A DNA stretch of 6,576 bases from Methylococcaceae bacterium (lineage in GTDB: Bacteria; Pseudomonadota; Gammaproteobacteria; Methylococcales; Methylomonadaceae): contig JABFST010000158.1 in the NCBI GenBank assembly GCA_013140465.1, positions 1 through 6,576 of the forward strand, in the 5' to 3' direction. Positions 1 to 6,576 of this stretch are shown here, one piece after another. Numbering within the stretch: the first letter of the stretch is position 1; each line of letters opens with the position of its first letter. Under the pieces are notes generated by a model that was not told where the DNA came from, made no database searches, and saw only the letters and a list, made by a program, of their open reading frames with translations. A program made the position numbers and the translations under genes.

Positions 1-1058
<1,058 letters not shown>

Positions 1059-1133
1059 GGCAATCTCCGGCACGCTTAATAAAGCGGGTTATAGTGGATA
1101 CAGTCTCGCATCGCAGTCTGGGCGCAATAAAAC

Positions 1134-1206
1134 ATCACAGCGTAACTTCTCATGAGTGGCAGATCTGCCGTTATTGCCTACAACTCATGAGAAGTTACAT
1201 CACAGC
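1134..1206. mobile_element. 57-bp MITE-like mini-element with 8-bp target-site duplication
   Basis: Positions 1142-1156 (GTAACTTCTCATGAG) and 1184-1198 (its exact reverse complement) form perfect 15-bp terminal inverted repeats enclosing 27 bp. The same 8-bp sequence, ATCACAGC, abuts both outer ends (1134-1141 and 1199-1206), as a target-site duplication should. The interior holds a 12-bp palindrome, GGCAGATCTGCC (1158-1169), and no coding capacity. IS66-family elements generally have ends starting GTAA and make 8-bp duplications, so a minimal non-autonomous IS66-type derivative is a reasonable guess. The family assignment is inference. It lies 76-148 bp upstream of the collagen-like gene's start codon. 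An alternative is a fortuitous hairpin, but that would not explain the exact abutting direct repeats. Confidence 0.7.
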
Positions 1207-1285
1207 TTTATAACTGCTTGATGTTATTGACCACTCAGGTGTGTAATGTTGGGTATAGTCTGCGCCCAAGTTTTGGAGCCGAAAA

Positions 1286-1328
1286 TAGTCCATTTGGACT
1301 GGTTGGCTAAAAAAGGTTTGCCCTTAGG
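1286..1328 (+). promoter_or_regulatory. Palindromic regulatory module upstream of the TonB receptor gene
   Basis: TAGTCCATTTGGACTG (1286-1301) contains the inverted repeat AGTCCA-TT-TGGACT. It is followed by TTGGC, TAAA and, 22 nt after the palindrome, CTTAGG (1323-1328). The same arrangement occurs upstream of the response-regulator gene at 5904-5945. A 14-bp dyad fits binding by a dimeric LuxR/NarL-type regulator, and the obvious candidate is the regulator encoded in this window. The palindrome ends 151 nt before the receptor's ATG. I see no good sigma70 -35/-10 pair downstream of it, which is compatible with activator-dependent transcription but does not prove it. A TATAGT hexamer at 1254-1259 is an isolated -10 candidate upstream of the site. 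Confidence 0.65.
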
Positions 1329-1451
1329 GGCTTGGCTGGACAAATTGCCTAGCACCACAGAAAAAATCGGCAAGTATTGGGCTGTGCTTTTCCATGCACC
1401 CTGCACTTCACCGCCCTCCCCCAGTTGCCCAACTTACTTGCCGGAAAACTT

Positions 1452-3344
1452 ATGAACCCAGCAGCCCCCAAAGTTAAACGCCGCCAATACGCGTGGTGCG
1501 GCAAAACCAAACGGGCCTACGCCCTGCTGTTACTGTGCGTGCCGCTGGGTGTAATCGCAGACGACAAGATACTTGCGCTAAGCCCGATGACGGTTTACGC
1601 CAACCCCGCTGACCCCGAAGCCGACCCGCCGGGCATGGGCAAGCAATGGGACCGCGAAGCCTTACAGGCCACCGAAATGCCTAACCTGAACGGCGTGCTA
1701 AGAAACCAAACCGACTTAACGCTTAACCAAGGCAGCGCGCAAATGGCGACCGGCATCAGCTTACGCGGGGCCAGTGGCGGACAAGGCTTAGTCACCTTGG
1801 ACGGCGTCCCCCTGTTTGCCAATTTTGCCGGGTTTTACTCCTTGAGCCATTATTCACTGGATGCTTTAGACAGCATCACCGTCACCTCGGGCCTAGACGG
1901 CGAACGGCACAGCAGCCGCACGCTAGGCGGGGCCATCCATTTACAAACCCGGCAGTTACCGTTTAAGGACAGTTTTTTGCGCATCGAAGGCGGCAGTTAC
2001 GATACCGTGCGCGCTGTTGCGGGTAGCGGTTTGAGTACGCGTGCGGGTGACTTTTCGGCAGTCGTGGGGCGTAGTGATGTTATGAGCGGCGTCAGCCAAG
2101 CACAAAACGGCCTTGAGCGCGACAACTTTGGCATGACCCATGCCTCTGGCAATTGGTCTAAAGCTTTCGCCCAAGGCCGCCTAAATGCCTCGCTGTATTT
2201 TGTGCGTAGCGATGAAGACGCCGATGGCCCCGGTTTGGTGCTGCCTAGGCGCACCGTGGGCTGGGTGGATGATAAACGCGGTCGGTTTACCGATGAGACA
2301 TGGGTGGCGCAATTGCAGGGGCAGTACGCGCTGGCAAAATATTGGCAGAGTGCGCTGCAATTTGGCTATACCCAAGACCGCCAACAAGGGCTGTCAACGC
2401 TTATCAGACCTTACACACTCACCAGCCAGCTGTATTTGCTCGATTGGCAAAACACCCATCGCGTGCCCTTAAGTGCTGATAAACAGGATCAGGCGGCATT
2501 GGTGTGGGGCGTTAATACCCAACTGCAACAGGCGGTACAGCGGCCCGTATCACAAACAGTGGTCAGCCCTCATCTGCGCGGCGAACTGGTGCTGGGTGCG
2601 TGGCAATGGCATGGCGACGGGCGTTTTGATGTTAGCGACGCTTATGGCAACCACTCGGTGTTTTCGGTAGGAATGAACCGCGCATTGCCCAAAAAAATGC
2701 GCGTATGGATGAATGGCGGCAGCGGCTATCGCCAGCCGGGCGTGAGTGAGCTGGTACATCCTGTGTTTGGCAATCCTGCGCTACACGGCGAACATAGTGC
2801 TGGCGGTGAAGTGGGTTGGGGCTGGCAGCCTACGTCTGGGACAGAGGTCAAAATCAACGGCTATTACCAAACTTATCGGCAAATGATCACGCTGCAACTC
2901 AATGCAAAAACAGGCATATCGCAAGCGGGCAATATCCCGGAAGCACACGTCTGGGGTGCGCAAATGCAGTCACAGCAACGTTGGACAACCCGATGGACTA
3001 GCGGTTTAAGTTATGGCTATATGCAGGCCATCAATCCGTTAAACCAACTGTTTGTGGCGAACCGCCCAGAACACCAAGGCGTATTCTGGAATGAACTGCG
3101 CATCTTGCCCGTGCTCAGCTTACGCGCAGAATTAAACGTCCATAGCGGTTATTGGTTTGATGCCGCCAATACGCTGAAGGCAAAACCCGCACCCCGCATC
3201 AATATCGTACTCAAGTACGCACTATTGCCGACCACGGAACTGTATGTGCGCGGCGAAAACATCACCAACCAGCGTACCCCTGAACTTTACGACTTTACCT
3301 TTAATGGCGCGGCGGTTTATGCCGGGCTGCGCACTGGTTTTTAG
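1452..3344 (+). CDS. TonB-dependent outer-membrane receptor
   Basis: This is a 630-residue outer-membrane transporter that would import a scarce ligand using energy passed on by TonB-ExbB-ExbD. The start ATG at 1452 is preferred over upstream in-frame codons because a basic stretch (KVKRRQ...KTKR) and a hydrophobic core (residues 22-36, AYALLLLCVPLGVIA) then form a signal peptide with cleavage after VIA; GGA at 1443-1445 is a modest ribosome site. SPMTVYA (44-50) resembles a TonB box. Residues about 62-168 form the plug, with MPNLNGVLRNQTDLTL, ISLRGASGGQGLVTLDGVPL and LDSITVTSGLDG. The rest is beta-barrel, and the end, VRGENITNQRTPELYDF then YAGLRTGF, has the terminal Phe typical of such barrels. 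The length is close to that of small receptors such as BtuB (about 610 residues), but I see no cobalamin riboswitch upstream and no ligand-specific motif. The substrate is unknown. The shared upstream palindrome suggests control by the neighbouring two-component system. Confidence 0.93.
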   Translation: MNPAAPKVKRRQYAWCGKTKRAYALLLLCVPLGVIADDKILALSPMTVYANPADPEADPPGMGKQWDREALQATEMPNLNGVLRNQTDLTLNQGSAQMATGISLRGASGGQGLVTLDGVPLFANFAGFYSLSHYSLDALDSITVTSGLDGERHSSRTLGGAIHLQTRQLPFKDSFLRIEGGSYDTVRAVAGSGLSTRAGDFSAVVGRSDVMSGVSQAQNGLERDNFGMTHASGNWSKAFAQGRLNASLYFVRSDEDADGPGLVLPRRTVGWVDDKRGRFTDETWVAQLQGQYALAKYWQSALQFGYTQDRQQGLSTLIRPYTLTSQLYLLDWQNTHRVPLSADKQDQAALVWGVNTQLQQAVQRPVSQTVVSPHLRGELVLGAWQWHGDGRFDVSDAYGNHSVFSVGMNRALPKKMRVWMNGGSGYRQPGVSELVHPVFGNPALHGEHSAGGEVGWGWQPTSGTEVKINGYYQTYRQMITLQLNAKTGISQAGNIPEAHVWGAQMQSQQRWTTRWTSGLSYGYMQAINPLNQLFVANRPEHQGVFWNELRILPVLSLRAELNVHSGYWFDAANTLKAKPAPRINIVLKYALLPTTELYVRGENITNQRTPELYDFTFNGAAVYAGLRTGF

Positions 3345-3383
3345 GGCGACATCCCTAACGCATTTATACTCGATGCTGGCACA

Positions 3384-3403
3384 GCAACGGCTGTAGCCGT
3401 TGC
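3384..3403. terminator. Perfect hairpin between convergent genes, possible bidirectional terminator
   Basis: GCAACGGC (3384-3391), loop TGTA, then GCCGTTGC (3396-3403) form a perfect 8-bp GC-rich stem, 40 nt after the receptor's stop codon and 81 nt from the kinase's stop. Neither side has a T-tract, so it is not a classical intrinsic terminator. It could still help end both convergent transcripts or protect their 3' ends. I see nothing else clear in the 3345-3481 gap. Confidence 0.4.
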
Positions 3404-3481
3404 ACTCCAACCGTAATGGCTTAATTGTGGGTAGTGTGCCTTTCCCTGAGGAGAAGTCTTTTAAAACTTATGCAGACACGC

Positions 3482-5248
3482 CTATTTGGTCTCAATAGCC
3501 TGTAACAGCCCTTGGTAAAGCTGGCTGGGCGATACTGGCTTGTGCAACAGCGGTATGCCGCTGGCCTGCGCCTCCCGCAAACGCATAGGTGCGGTGTCGC
3601 CCGTAATCAGCAAGGCGGGCAGTTGCTGGCCCAGCACCACGCGCAGTGCGACGATGGCCTCGGTGCCAGTATGCTGCCCGCGCAAGCGGAAATCGCTGAT
3701 GACCACACGCGGCGGGCGCGTCTGCACCAACACCAGCGCCTCGTCTATCGATTCCACGGCATCACATTCGCAGCCCCAATCACGCAGCAAATGCACCATG
3801 CCCGTGCGCACGCTCTTATCGTCGTCTATCACCAACACGCGCACCGCTAACAGACTTGCACGGCTAGCCGCACCCTCAGCAAAATCGGCACTGCCCACCA
3901 TCACGTCTGCCGCACCCACCGTCGGCAAAGCCAAACGGAACACAGTGCCTCGCGCCAGCCGCGATTGCAGCGACAAATCATGGCCCAAGATCCGGGCCAA
4001 ACCTTCGGAAATGGCTAGCCCCAAGCCTAAGCCATTACGGCGGTCGCGTTCAGGATTGCCCAACTGGTGAAACTCACGGAACACCGCCTGTTGCTGGGCA
4101 GGGGCAATACCGATGCCGGTATCCCAAACTTCAGCCATCGCCACCTGTTTGCGTAAGCGGCACACGACCAACACGCCGCCGCTGTGGGTATAGCGGATCG
4201 CATTCGTCACCAGATTGCGCAAAATCAACTCCACCAACACCGGATCAGAATGCACCACCGCTTCCGTCTCGCGCGAGCGGTAAACCAAGCCCTTGGCATT
4301 GGCTTGGCTTGCCAGTTCGATTTCCAGCTTATTGAACAAGGTTTGTAACGGAAAGTGCTGCAAATGCGGTTCGACCACGCCCGCATCAATACGCGAAAAA
4401 TCGAGCAAGGTGTTAAGCATTTCGGCTGAAGCTTCAGAGGCAGCGCGGGCATGGGCCAAGACTTCGCGTTGGCTGGTAAGCAGTTCACCGCGTGCCAAGA
4501 CTTCCAAAAACAAGCCTTGCGCATGTATCGGCTGGCGCAAATCGTGGCTGGCGGCGGCAAGAAACTTGGACTTGGCAATATTGGCCTGTTCGGCGGCGTG
4601 GTGGGCTTTTTCGACAATAATTTTTTCCACACGCAGTTGATCGACCAACTCCATATTTTCAAAACGCAATTCGATAAACGAGCGGATCGTGCGTGAAGCG
4701 GTACGCGCATAGCCCAGCAACGTGAACAAATACAACAGGCACAATACCGCGAGGGCGTGATAAGCAGGATCATCCAACAGCCACAGCTTTACCGCCATAA
4801 AGCTCAGTTCAGGAATGACAAAGGCAAAATACACAGGCAGCACAGACGATAACGCCGAAATAGCCCCGGCTGACAACACCGCCGTGACCATAATCACCAA
4901 AATGCTGCCCGCTGGCGTGGCGGTATCTAGGGTAAGCCAAGGCAACAAACCCCAAATCACGCCGCTGGACAAGTATAACAACAGCAAAGCCGCAATCACC
5001 GGGCGCGTACCCTTAAACGGGATATCCAAAGCCAGATGGCGGCGCGCATAGCGGTACAGATTTAAGTTGGACAGCAACGCCACCGCGCACCATATCCTTA
5101 ACACCGACACATCACTGTTAAGCGACAACACCCAAAGCAACACCGCCAAAATGATGGCAATAAACCTAACCGAGATATTGGACAGCAACAACCGTATCTG
5201 TTCGACCAAAATGCGGCTATCCGCAGGTTCTAGCAGCGGCGGCAACAC
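3482..5248 (-). CDS. Membrane-bound hybrid sensor histidine kinase with C-terminal receiver
   Basis: This 588-residue protein is the sensor of the two-component system encoded with the adjacent regulator. About six transmembrane helices fall between residues 29 and 181, with no sizeable periplasmic domain, so the signal is probably sensed in or at the membrane. A helical linker (about 188-228) leads to the HisKA dimerisation domain with the H-box AASHDLRQP (phospho-acceptor His235). The ATPase domain has the N-box RNLVTNAIRYT (Asn349), WDTGIGI (Asp376) and GLGLGLAI (406-413). A receiver domain follows from about 468, with Asp475-477, phospho-acceptor Asp519 in ISDF, Thr549 and Lys570. All catalytic residues are present. 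There is no Hpt domain, so the receiver probably tunes the kinase rather than serving a full phosphorelay. The start is GTG, directly after the regulator's TGA, which suggests translational coupling. The signal cannot be inferred. Confidence 0.93.
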   Translation of the reverse strand: MLPPLLEPADSRILVEQIRLLLSNISVRFIAIILAVLLWVLSLNSDVSVLRIWCAVALLSNLNLYRYARRHLALDIPFKGTRPVIAALLLLYLSSGVIWGLLPWLTLDTATPAGSILVIMVTAVLSAGAISALSSVLPVYFAFVIPELSFMAVKLWLLDDPAYHALAVLCLLYLFTLLGYARTASRTIRSFIELRFENMELVDQLRVEKIIVEKAHHAAEQANIAKSKFLAAASHDLRQPIHAQGLFLEVLARGELLTSQREVLAHARAASEASAEMLNTLLDFSRIDAGVVEPHLQHFPLQTLFNKLEIELASQANAKGLVYRSRETEAVVHSDPVLVELILRNLVTNAIRYTHSGGVLVVCRLRKQVAMAEVWDTGIGIAPAQQQAVFREFHQLGNPERDRRNGLGLGLAISEGLARILGHDLSLQSRLARGTVFRLALPTVGAADVMVGSADFAEGAASRASLLAVRVLVIDDDKSVRTGMVHLLRDWGCECDAVESIDEALVLVQTRPPRVVISDFRLRGQHTGTEAIVALRVVLGQQLPALLITGDTAPMRLREAQASGIPLLHKPVSPSQLYQGLLQAIETK

Positions 5249-5878
5249 TCAGTCCACTAGCCCTAAACGGCGGGCAATAAACGCGGCTTCGGAGCGGCTA
5301 CCCGCGTGCAGAAATTCAAGTATCGCCTGCACATGCCCACGCACAGTGTTTTCAGATAAAGCCAAACGCCGCGCTATCGCCTTGTTTGACAAACCTTGGC
5401 ATACGAAGTCAAGCACCTCACATTGGCGCGGCGTTAAATTCGCGGGTGCCGCGCCAAAACTTGGCACAGCCGATTTCTTCAACACCCTGGCAGGATGGTC
5501 ATCGGCTTGTCCGTGCAAAATCTGCCCTATGACGTTGACAATCTTATCTGCCGTCTCGGCCTTCGATACAAAAGCCGCTGCCCCGCGTGCCAATGCCATA
5601 GTCACAGTGTCGGTGTCAGCGTGCGATGACAGCATCACCACCGGGGCTAGAGGCCATTTGCGCTTAAGCAAGGCGATGCCCTCTATACCGTTTAACCCCA
5701 CCAGTTGCACATCCAGCACAATCAGCTCAGGTGGCTCCGATACGTTACGCATGGCCTGTTCCAACGACTCGGCTTCCTGCACCTGCAAGCTGGGCATACT
5801 GGTGTTCAGCACCAAGCGCACCCCTGTGCGGAACAAGGCGTGGTCGTCTATCAGCAAAATAAAAGGGGAAGTATTCAT
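5249..5878 (-). CDS. NarL/FixJ-family response regulator with LuxR-type DNA-binding domain
   Basis: This 209-residue transcription factor is the likely partner of the hybrid kinase encoded directly downstream. The N-terminal receiver has the acidic pair Asp11-Asp12, phospho-acceptor Asp56 (IVLDVQL), Ser84 and Lys106 (VSKAE), so it is fully equipped for phosphorylation. Residues about 147-209 are a GerE/LuxR helix-turn-helix: LTPRQCEVLDFVCQGLSNKA then IARRLALSENTVRGHV. Length and layout match the family norm. It is the first gene of a two-gene minus-strand operon. The Shine-Dalgarno is weak (AAGG, complement of 5892-5895, 13 nt before the ATG), but the start is fixed by the canonical receiver N-terminus (FILLIDDHALFR). 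The palindromic module ending 52 nt upstream of the ATG suggests autoregulation, and the second copy points to the receptor gene as a target; both targets are inferred. Confidence 0.94.
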   Translation of the reverse strand: MNTSPFILLIDDHALFRTGVRLVLNTSMPSLQVQEAESLEQAMRNVSEPPELIVLDVQLVGLNGIEGIALLKRKWPLAPVVMLSSHADTDTVTMALARGAAAFVSKAETADKIVNVIGQILHGQADDHPARVLKKSAVPSFGAAPANLTPRQCEVLDFVCQGLSNKAIARRLALSENTVRGHVQAILEFLHAGSRSEAAFIARRLGLVD

Positions 5879-5903
5879 GTCAGCAATTAGACCTTAGCAA
5901 CTG

Positions 5904-5945
5904 CCTAAGTACAAGCGATTTAGGCCAAGCAGTCCAAATGGACTA
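5904..5945 (-). promoter_or_regulatory. Palindromic regulatory module upstream of the response-regulator operon
   Basis: Read on the minus strand, 5945-5930 is TAGTCCATTTGGACTG, identical over 16 bases to the site upstream of the receptor gene. It is followed in the same direction by TTGGC, TAAA and, 21 nt after the palindrome, CTTAGG (5909-5904). Both copies point toward their genes, so the match covers a promoter-sized block, not just a palindrome. If the regulator binds as a class II activator centred near -41.5, transcription would start about 18 nt before the ATG. That estimate is inference only. Confidence 0.65.
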
Positions 5946-5984
5946 GCCGCCAAGGCTGGCCTGTGCTAGCGCTAAAATCGGCAC

Positions 5985-6012
5985 AAAAAAAAGGGGCATC
6001 TAAGATACCCCT
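5985..6012 (-). terminator. Intrinsic terminator facing the regulator operon, read from the right
   Basis: On the minus strand, AGGGGTATC (6012-6004), loop TTA, and GATGCCCCT (6000-5992) form a 9-bp stem with one G-T wobble, followed by a run of eight T (5992-5985, the first of which closes the stem). This is a classical intrinsic terminator for transcripts arriving from the repeat array or from genes beyond the right edge. On the plus strand the wobble becomes a C-A mismatch and no T-run follows, so it acts in one direction. It lies about 40 bp upstream of the regulator's palindrome. Confidence 0.75.
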
Positions 6013-6119
6013 ACTTATATCGAAAAACCTGTATACACCCTCACGGATGTCCACAAAACAGCGGCCTTACATTTGCAAACCGCCATGCCCAATGCAACAC
6101 CAACGCTCTAAAAAGGAAT
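6013..6119. other. Intergenic stretch without a recognisable gene
   Basis: I see no supported coding region on either strand. Positions 6063-6075 (GGCCTTACATTTG) match the first 13 bases of the 15-base motif that recurs in the array to the right. This copy sits inside a GCGG...CCGC inverted pair (6061-6083). It may be an eroded outlier of the array or chance. Confidence 0.45.
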
Positions 6120-6205
6120 GAAAAATGGGGTCACGAAAATGGGGTCACACGAAAATGGGGTCACGAAAAGAAAATGGGGTCATAAAAAGAAAATGGGGTC
6201 ATAAA

Positions 6206-6284
6206 GAAAATGGGGTCAGGCCTTACATTTGACATGGTCCGAAAAGAAAATGGGGTCAGGCCTTACATTTGACATGGTCCGAAA
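6206..6284. repeat. Two tandem 40-bp units within the array
   Basis: Positions 6206-6245 form a 40-bp unit that begins again at 6246. The second copy matches over 39 bases to 6284, the next GAAAATGGGG supplying its end. These units carry ATGGTCC after the TTTGAC motif instead of the transposase-coding tail found in the two long units. Confidence 0.8.
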
Positions 6285-6317
6285 ATGGGGTCACGAAAAT
6301 GGGGTCCGAAAATGGGG

Positions 6318-6437
6318 TCAGGCCTTACATTTGACATCATCCACCCTCTTTTCAGCCTGTTTCACTGCCCGGCTCACGGTGGCGTAACTCACGCCAAAAT
6401 ATTCACCCACTTGAGCAAGTGTATAGTGTCCACTCCA
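6318..6437 (-). pseudogene. C-terminal fragment of a RAYT-like (Y1) transposase, copy 1
   Basis: On the minus strand this reads GHYTLAQVGEYFGVSY, then ATVSRAVKQAEKRVDDVKCKA, followed by TGA at 6320-6318. The helix-turn-helix-like tail (YTLAQVGEYFGV...YATVSRAVK) is what I know from the C-terminus of REP-associated tyrosine transposases, which are relatives of IS200/IS605 transposases. No start codon, ribosome site or catalytic HUH domain is present, and the frame upstream is repeat sequence (PFSWS), so it is a remnant. The family call rests on this short tail only. Confidence 0.65.
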
Positions 6438-6448
6438 AGAAAATGGGG

Positions 6449-6546
6449 TCAGGCCTTACATTTGACATCATCCACCCTCTTTTCAGCCTGTTTCACTGCC
6501 CGGCTCACGGTGGCGTAACTCACGCCAAAATATTCACCCACTTGAG
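6449..6546 (-). pseudogene. C-terminal fragment of a RAYT-like transposase, copy 2
   Basis: This has the same reading frame as copy 1, but begins at QVGEYFGVSYATVSR and lacks the GHYTLA codons. It ends with TGA at 6451-6449. The junction at 6546/6547 fuses the coding tail directly to another array edge, so this copy is shorter than copy 1 by 21 bp. Confidence 0.62.
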
Positions 6547-6558
6547 AAGAAAATGGGG

Positions 6559-6576
6559 TCAGGCCTTACATTTGAC
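6559..6576 (-). pseudogene. Edge of a third RAYT 3' end (VKCKA-stop), cut by the window
   Basis: The minus strand reads GTC AAA TGT AAG GCC TGA, which is the same VKCKA-stop ending as the two fragments to the left. What lies beyond the edge could be another truncated copy or the intact parental transposase gene. The window cannot decide. Confidence 0.45.

Larger units (their letters stand above)
6308..6546. repeat. Two long direct repeats of 108 bp with 131-bp period
   Basis: Positions 6308-6415 and 6439-6546 are identical by eye over 108 bases. The first copy continues for 23 further bases, including the GHYTL codons. The second stops at TTGAG and goes straight into another GAAAATGGGG edge at 6549. 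Both carry the C-terminal coding end of a RAYT-like transposase on the minus strand. Confidence 0.85.
6120..6576 (-). repeat. Nested repeat array derived from the 3' end of a RAYT-type transposase gene
   Basis: Twelve copies of ATGGGGTC occur, starting at 6125, 6139, 6155, 6174, 6193, 6210, 6250, 6285, 6299, 6312, 6443 and 6553. Nearly all are preceded by GAAAA. Five of them continue into GGCCTTACATTTGAC (6219, 6259, 6321, 6452, 6562). Steps between copies are 14, 16, 19, 19, 17, 40, 35, 14, 13, 131 and 110 bp, so every unit keeps the same left edge and differs in how far it extends to the right. On the minus strand the constant edge is the gene's stop codon plus TGACCCCATTTTC, and the variable side is the coding end. 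The array continues past the window edge. No intact gene lies in it. Confidence 0.85.

Noticed and set aside
1207..1451. Cobalamin or other riboswitch upstream of the TonB receptor
   Set aside because: I found no conserved cobalamin-box or TPP-type motifs; only short, weak hairpins such as GCCCTTAGGGGC (1319-1330) are visible.
1246..1455. A 69-codon plus-strand reading frame whose stop overlaps the receptor ATG (ATGA) and which has AGGTG shortly before its ATG
   Set aside because: It runs through the palindromic module shared with the regulator promoter, so this stretch is better explained as promoter DNA. The predicted peptide has no recognisable domain. A leader peptide is not excluded if transcription starts upstream at the TATAGT.
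4225..4773. A 182-codon minus-strand frame inside the kinase gene
   Set aside because: It is an alternative frame of the kinase, which has all catalytic boxes in the main frame.
5067..5897. A 276-codon plus-strand reading frame opposite the response regulator
   Set aside because: It is antisense to the canonical receiver and LuxR-type domains. Its Ser/Thr/Ala-rich composition is a shadow of those codons.
6285..6518. Plus-strand 77-codon frame across the repeats
   Set aside because: It is made of the repeat units themselves; the meaningful reading there is on the minus strand (RAYT tail).
6120..6576. CRISPR array
   Set aside because: Repeat spacing ranges from 13 to 131 bp, spacers are not unique, two long units are identical, and no cas genes are present.

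Overview
The window looks like chromosomal DNA of a Gram-negative proteobacterium, most likely a gammaproteobacterium. The evidence is an outer-membrane TonB-dependent receptor, Sec signal peptides, a hybrid histidine kinase/LuxR-type regulator pair of the kind common in beta- and gammaproteobacteria, and debris of a REP-associated tyrosine transposase (RAYT). I cannot name genus or species from the sequence.

Layout: (1) Positions 1-1058, minus strand: a secreted protein with a signal peptide, a DNRLRE-like domain and a long Gly-X-Y collagen-like tail that runs off the left edge. (2) Positions 1059-1451: a divergent intergenic region holding a 57-bp mini-element (15-bp perfect terminal inverted repeats, exact 8-bp flanking direct repeats) and a palindromic regulatory module. 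(3) Positions 1452-3344, plus strand: a small TonB-dependent receptor of 630 residues. (4) Positions 3345-3481: a short convergent gap with a strong hairpin. (5) Positions 3482-5878, minus strand: a two-gene operon, with a NarL/LuxR-type response regulator first and a membrane-bound hybrid histidine kinase second; the regulator's stop codon directly abuts the kinase's GTG start. (6) Positions 5879-6119: the regulator's promoter region, with a second copy of the palindromic module and a minus-strand intrinsic terminator. (7) Positions 6120-6576: no intact gene, but a dense array of nested repeats built from the 3' end of a RAYT gene, with one constant edge and very different unit lengths.

The main functional link is the palindromic module TAGTCCATTTGGACTG. 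It lies upstream of both the receptor gene and the response-regulator gene, in the same orientation relative to each, with matching downstream blocks (TTGGC, TAAA, CTTAGG) at nearly equal spacing. The simplest reading is a self-contained signalling unit: the kinase senses an unknown signal, the regulator binds this site, and it controls both its own operon and uptake of an unknown ligand through the receptor. The receptor's substrate and the kinase's signal cannot be read from the sequence.
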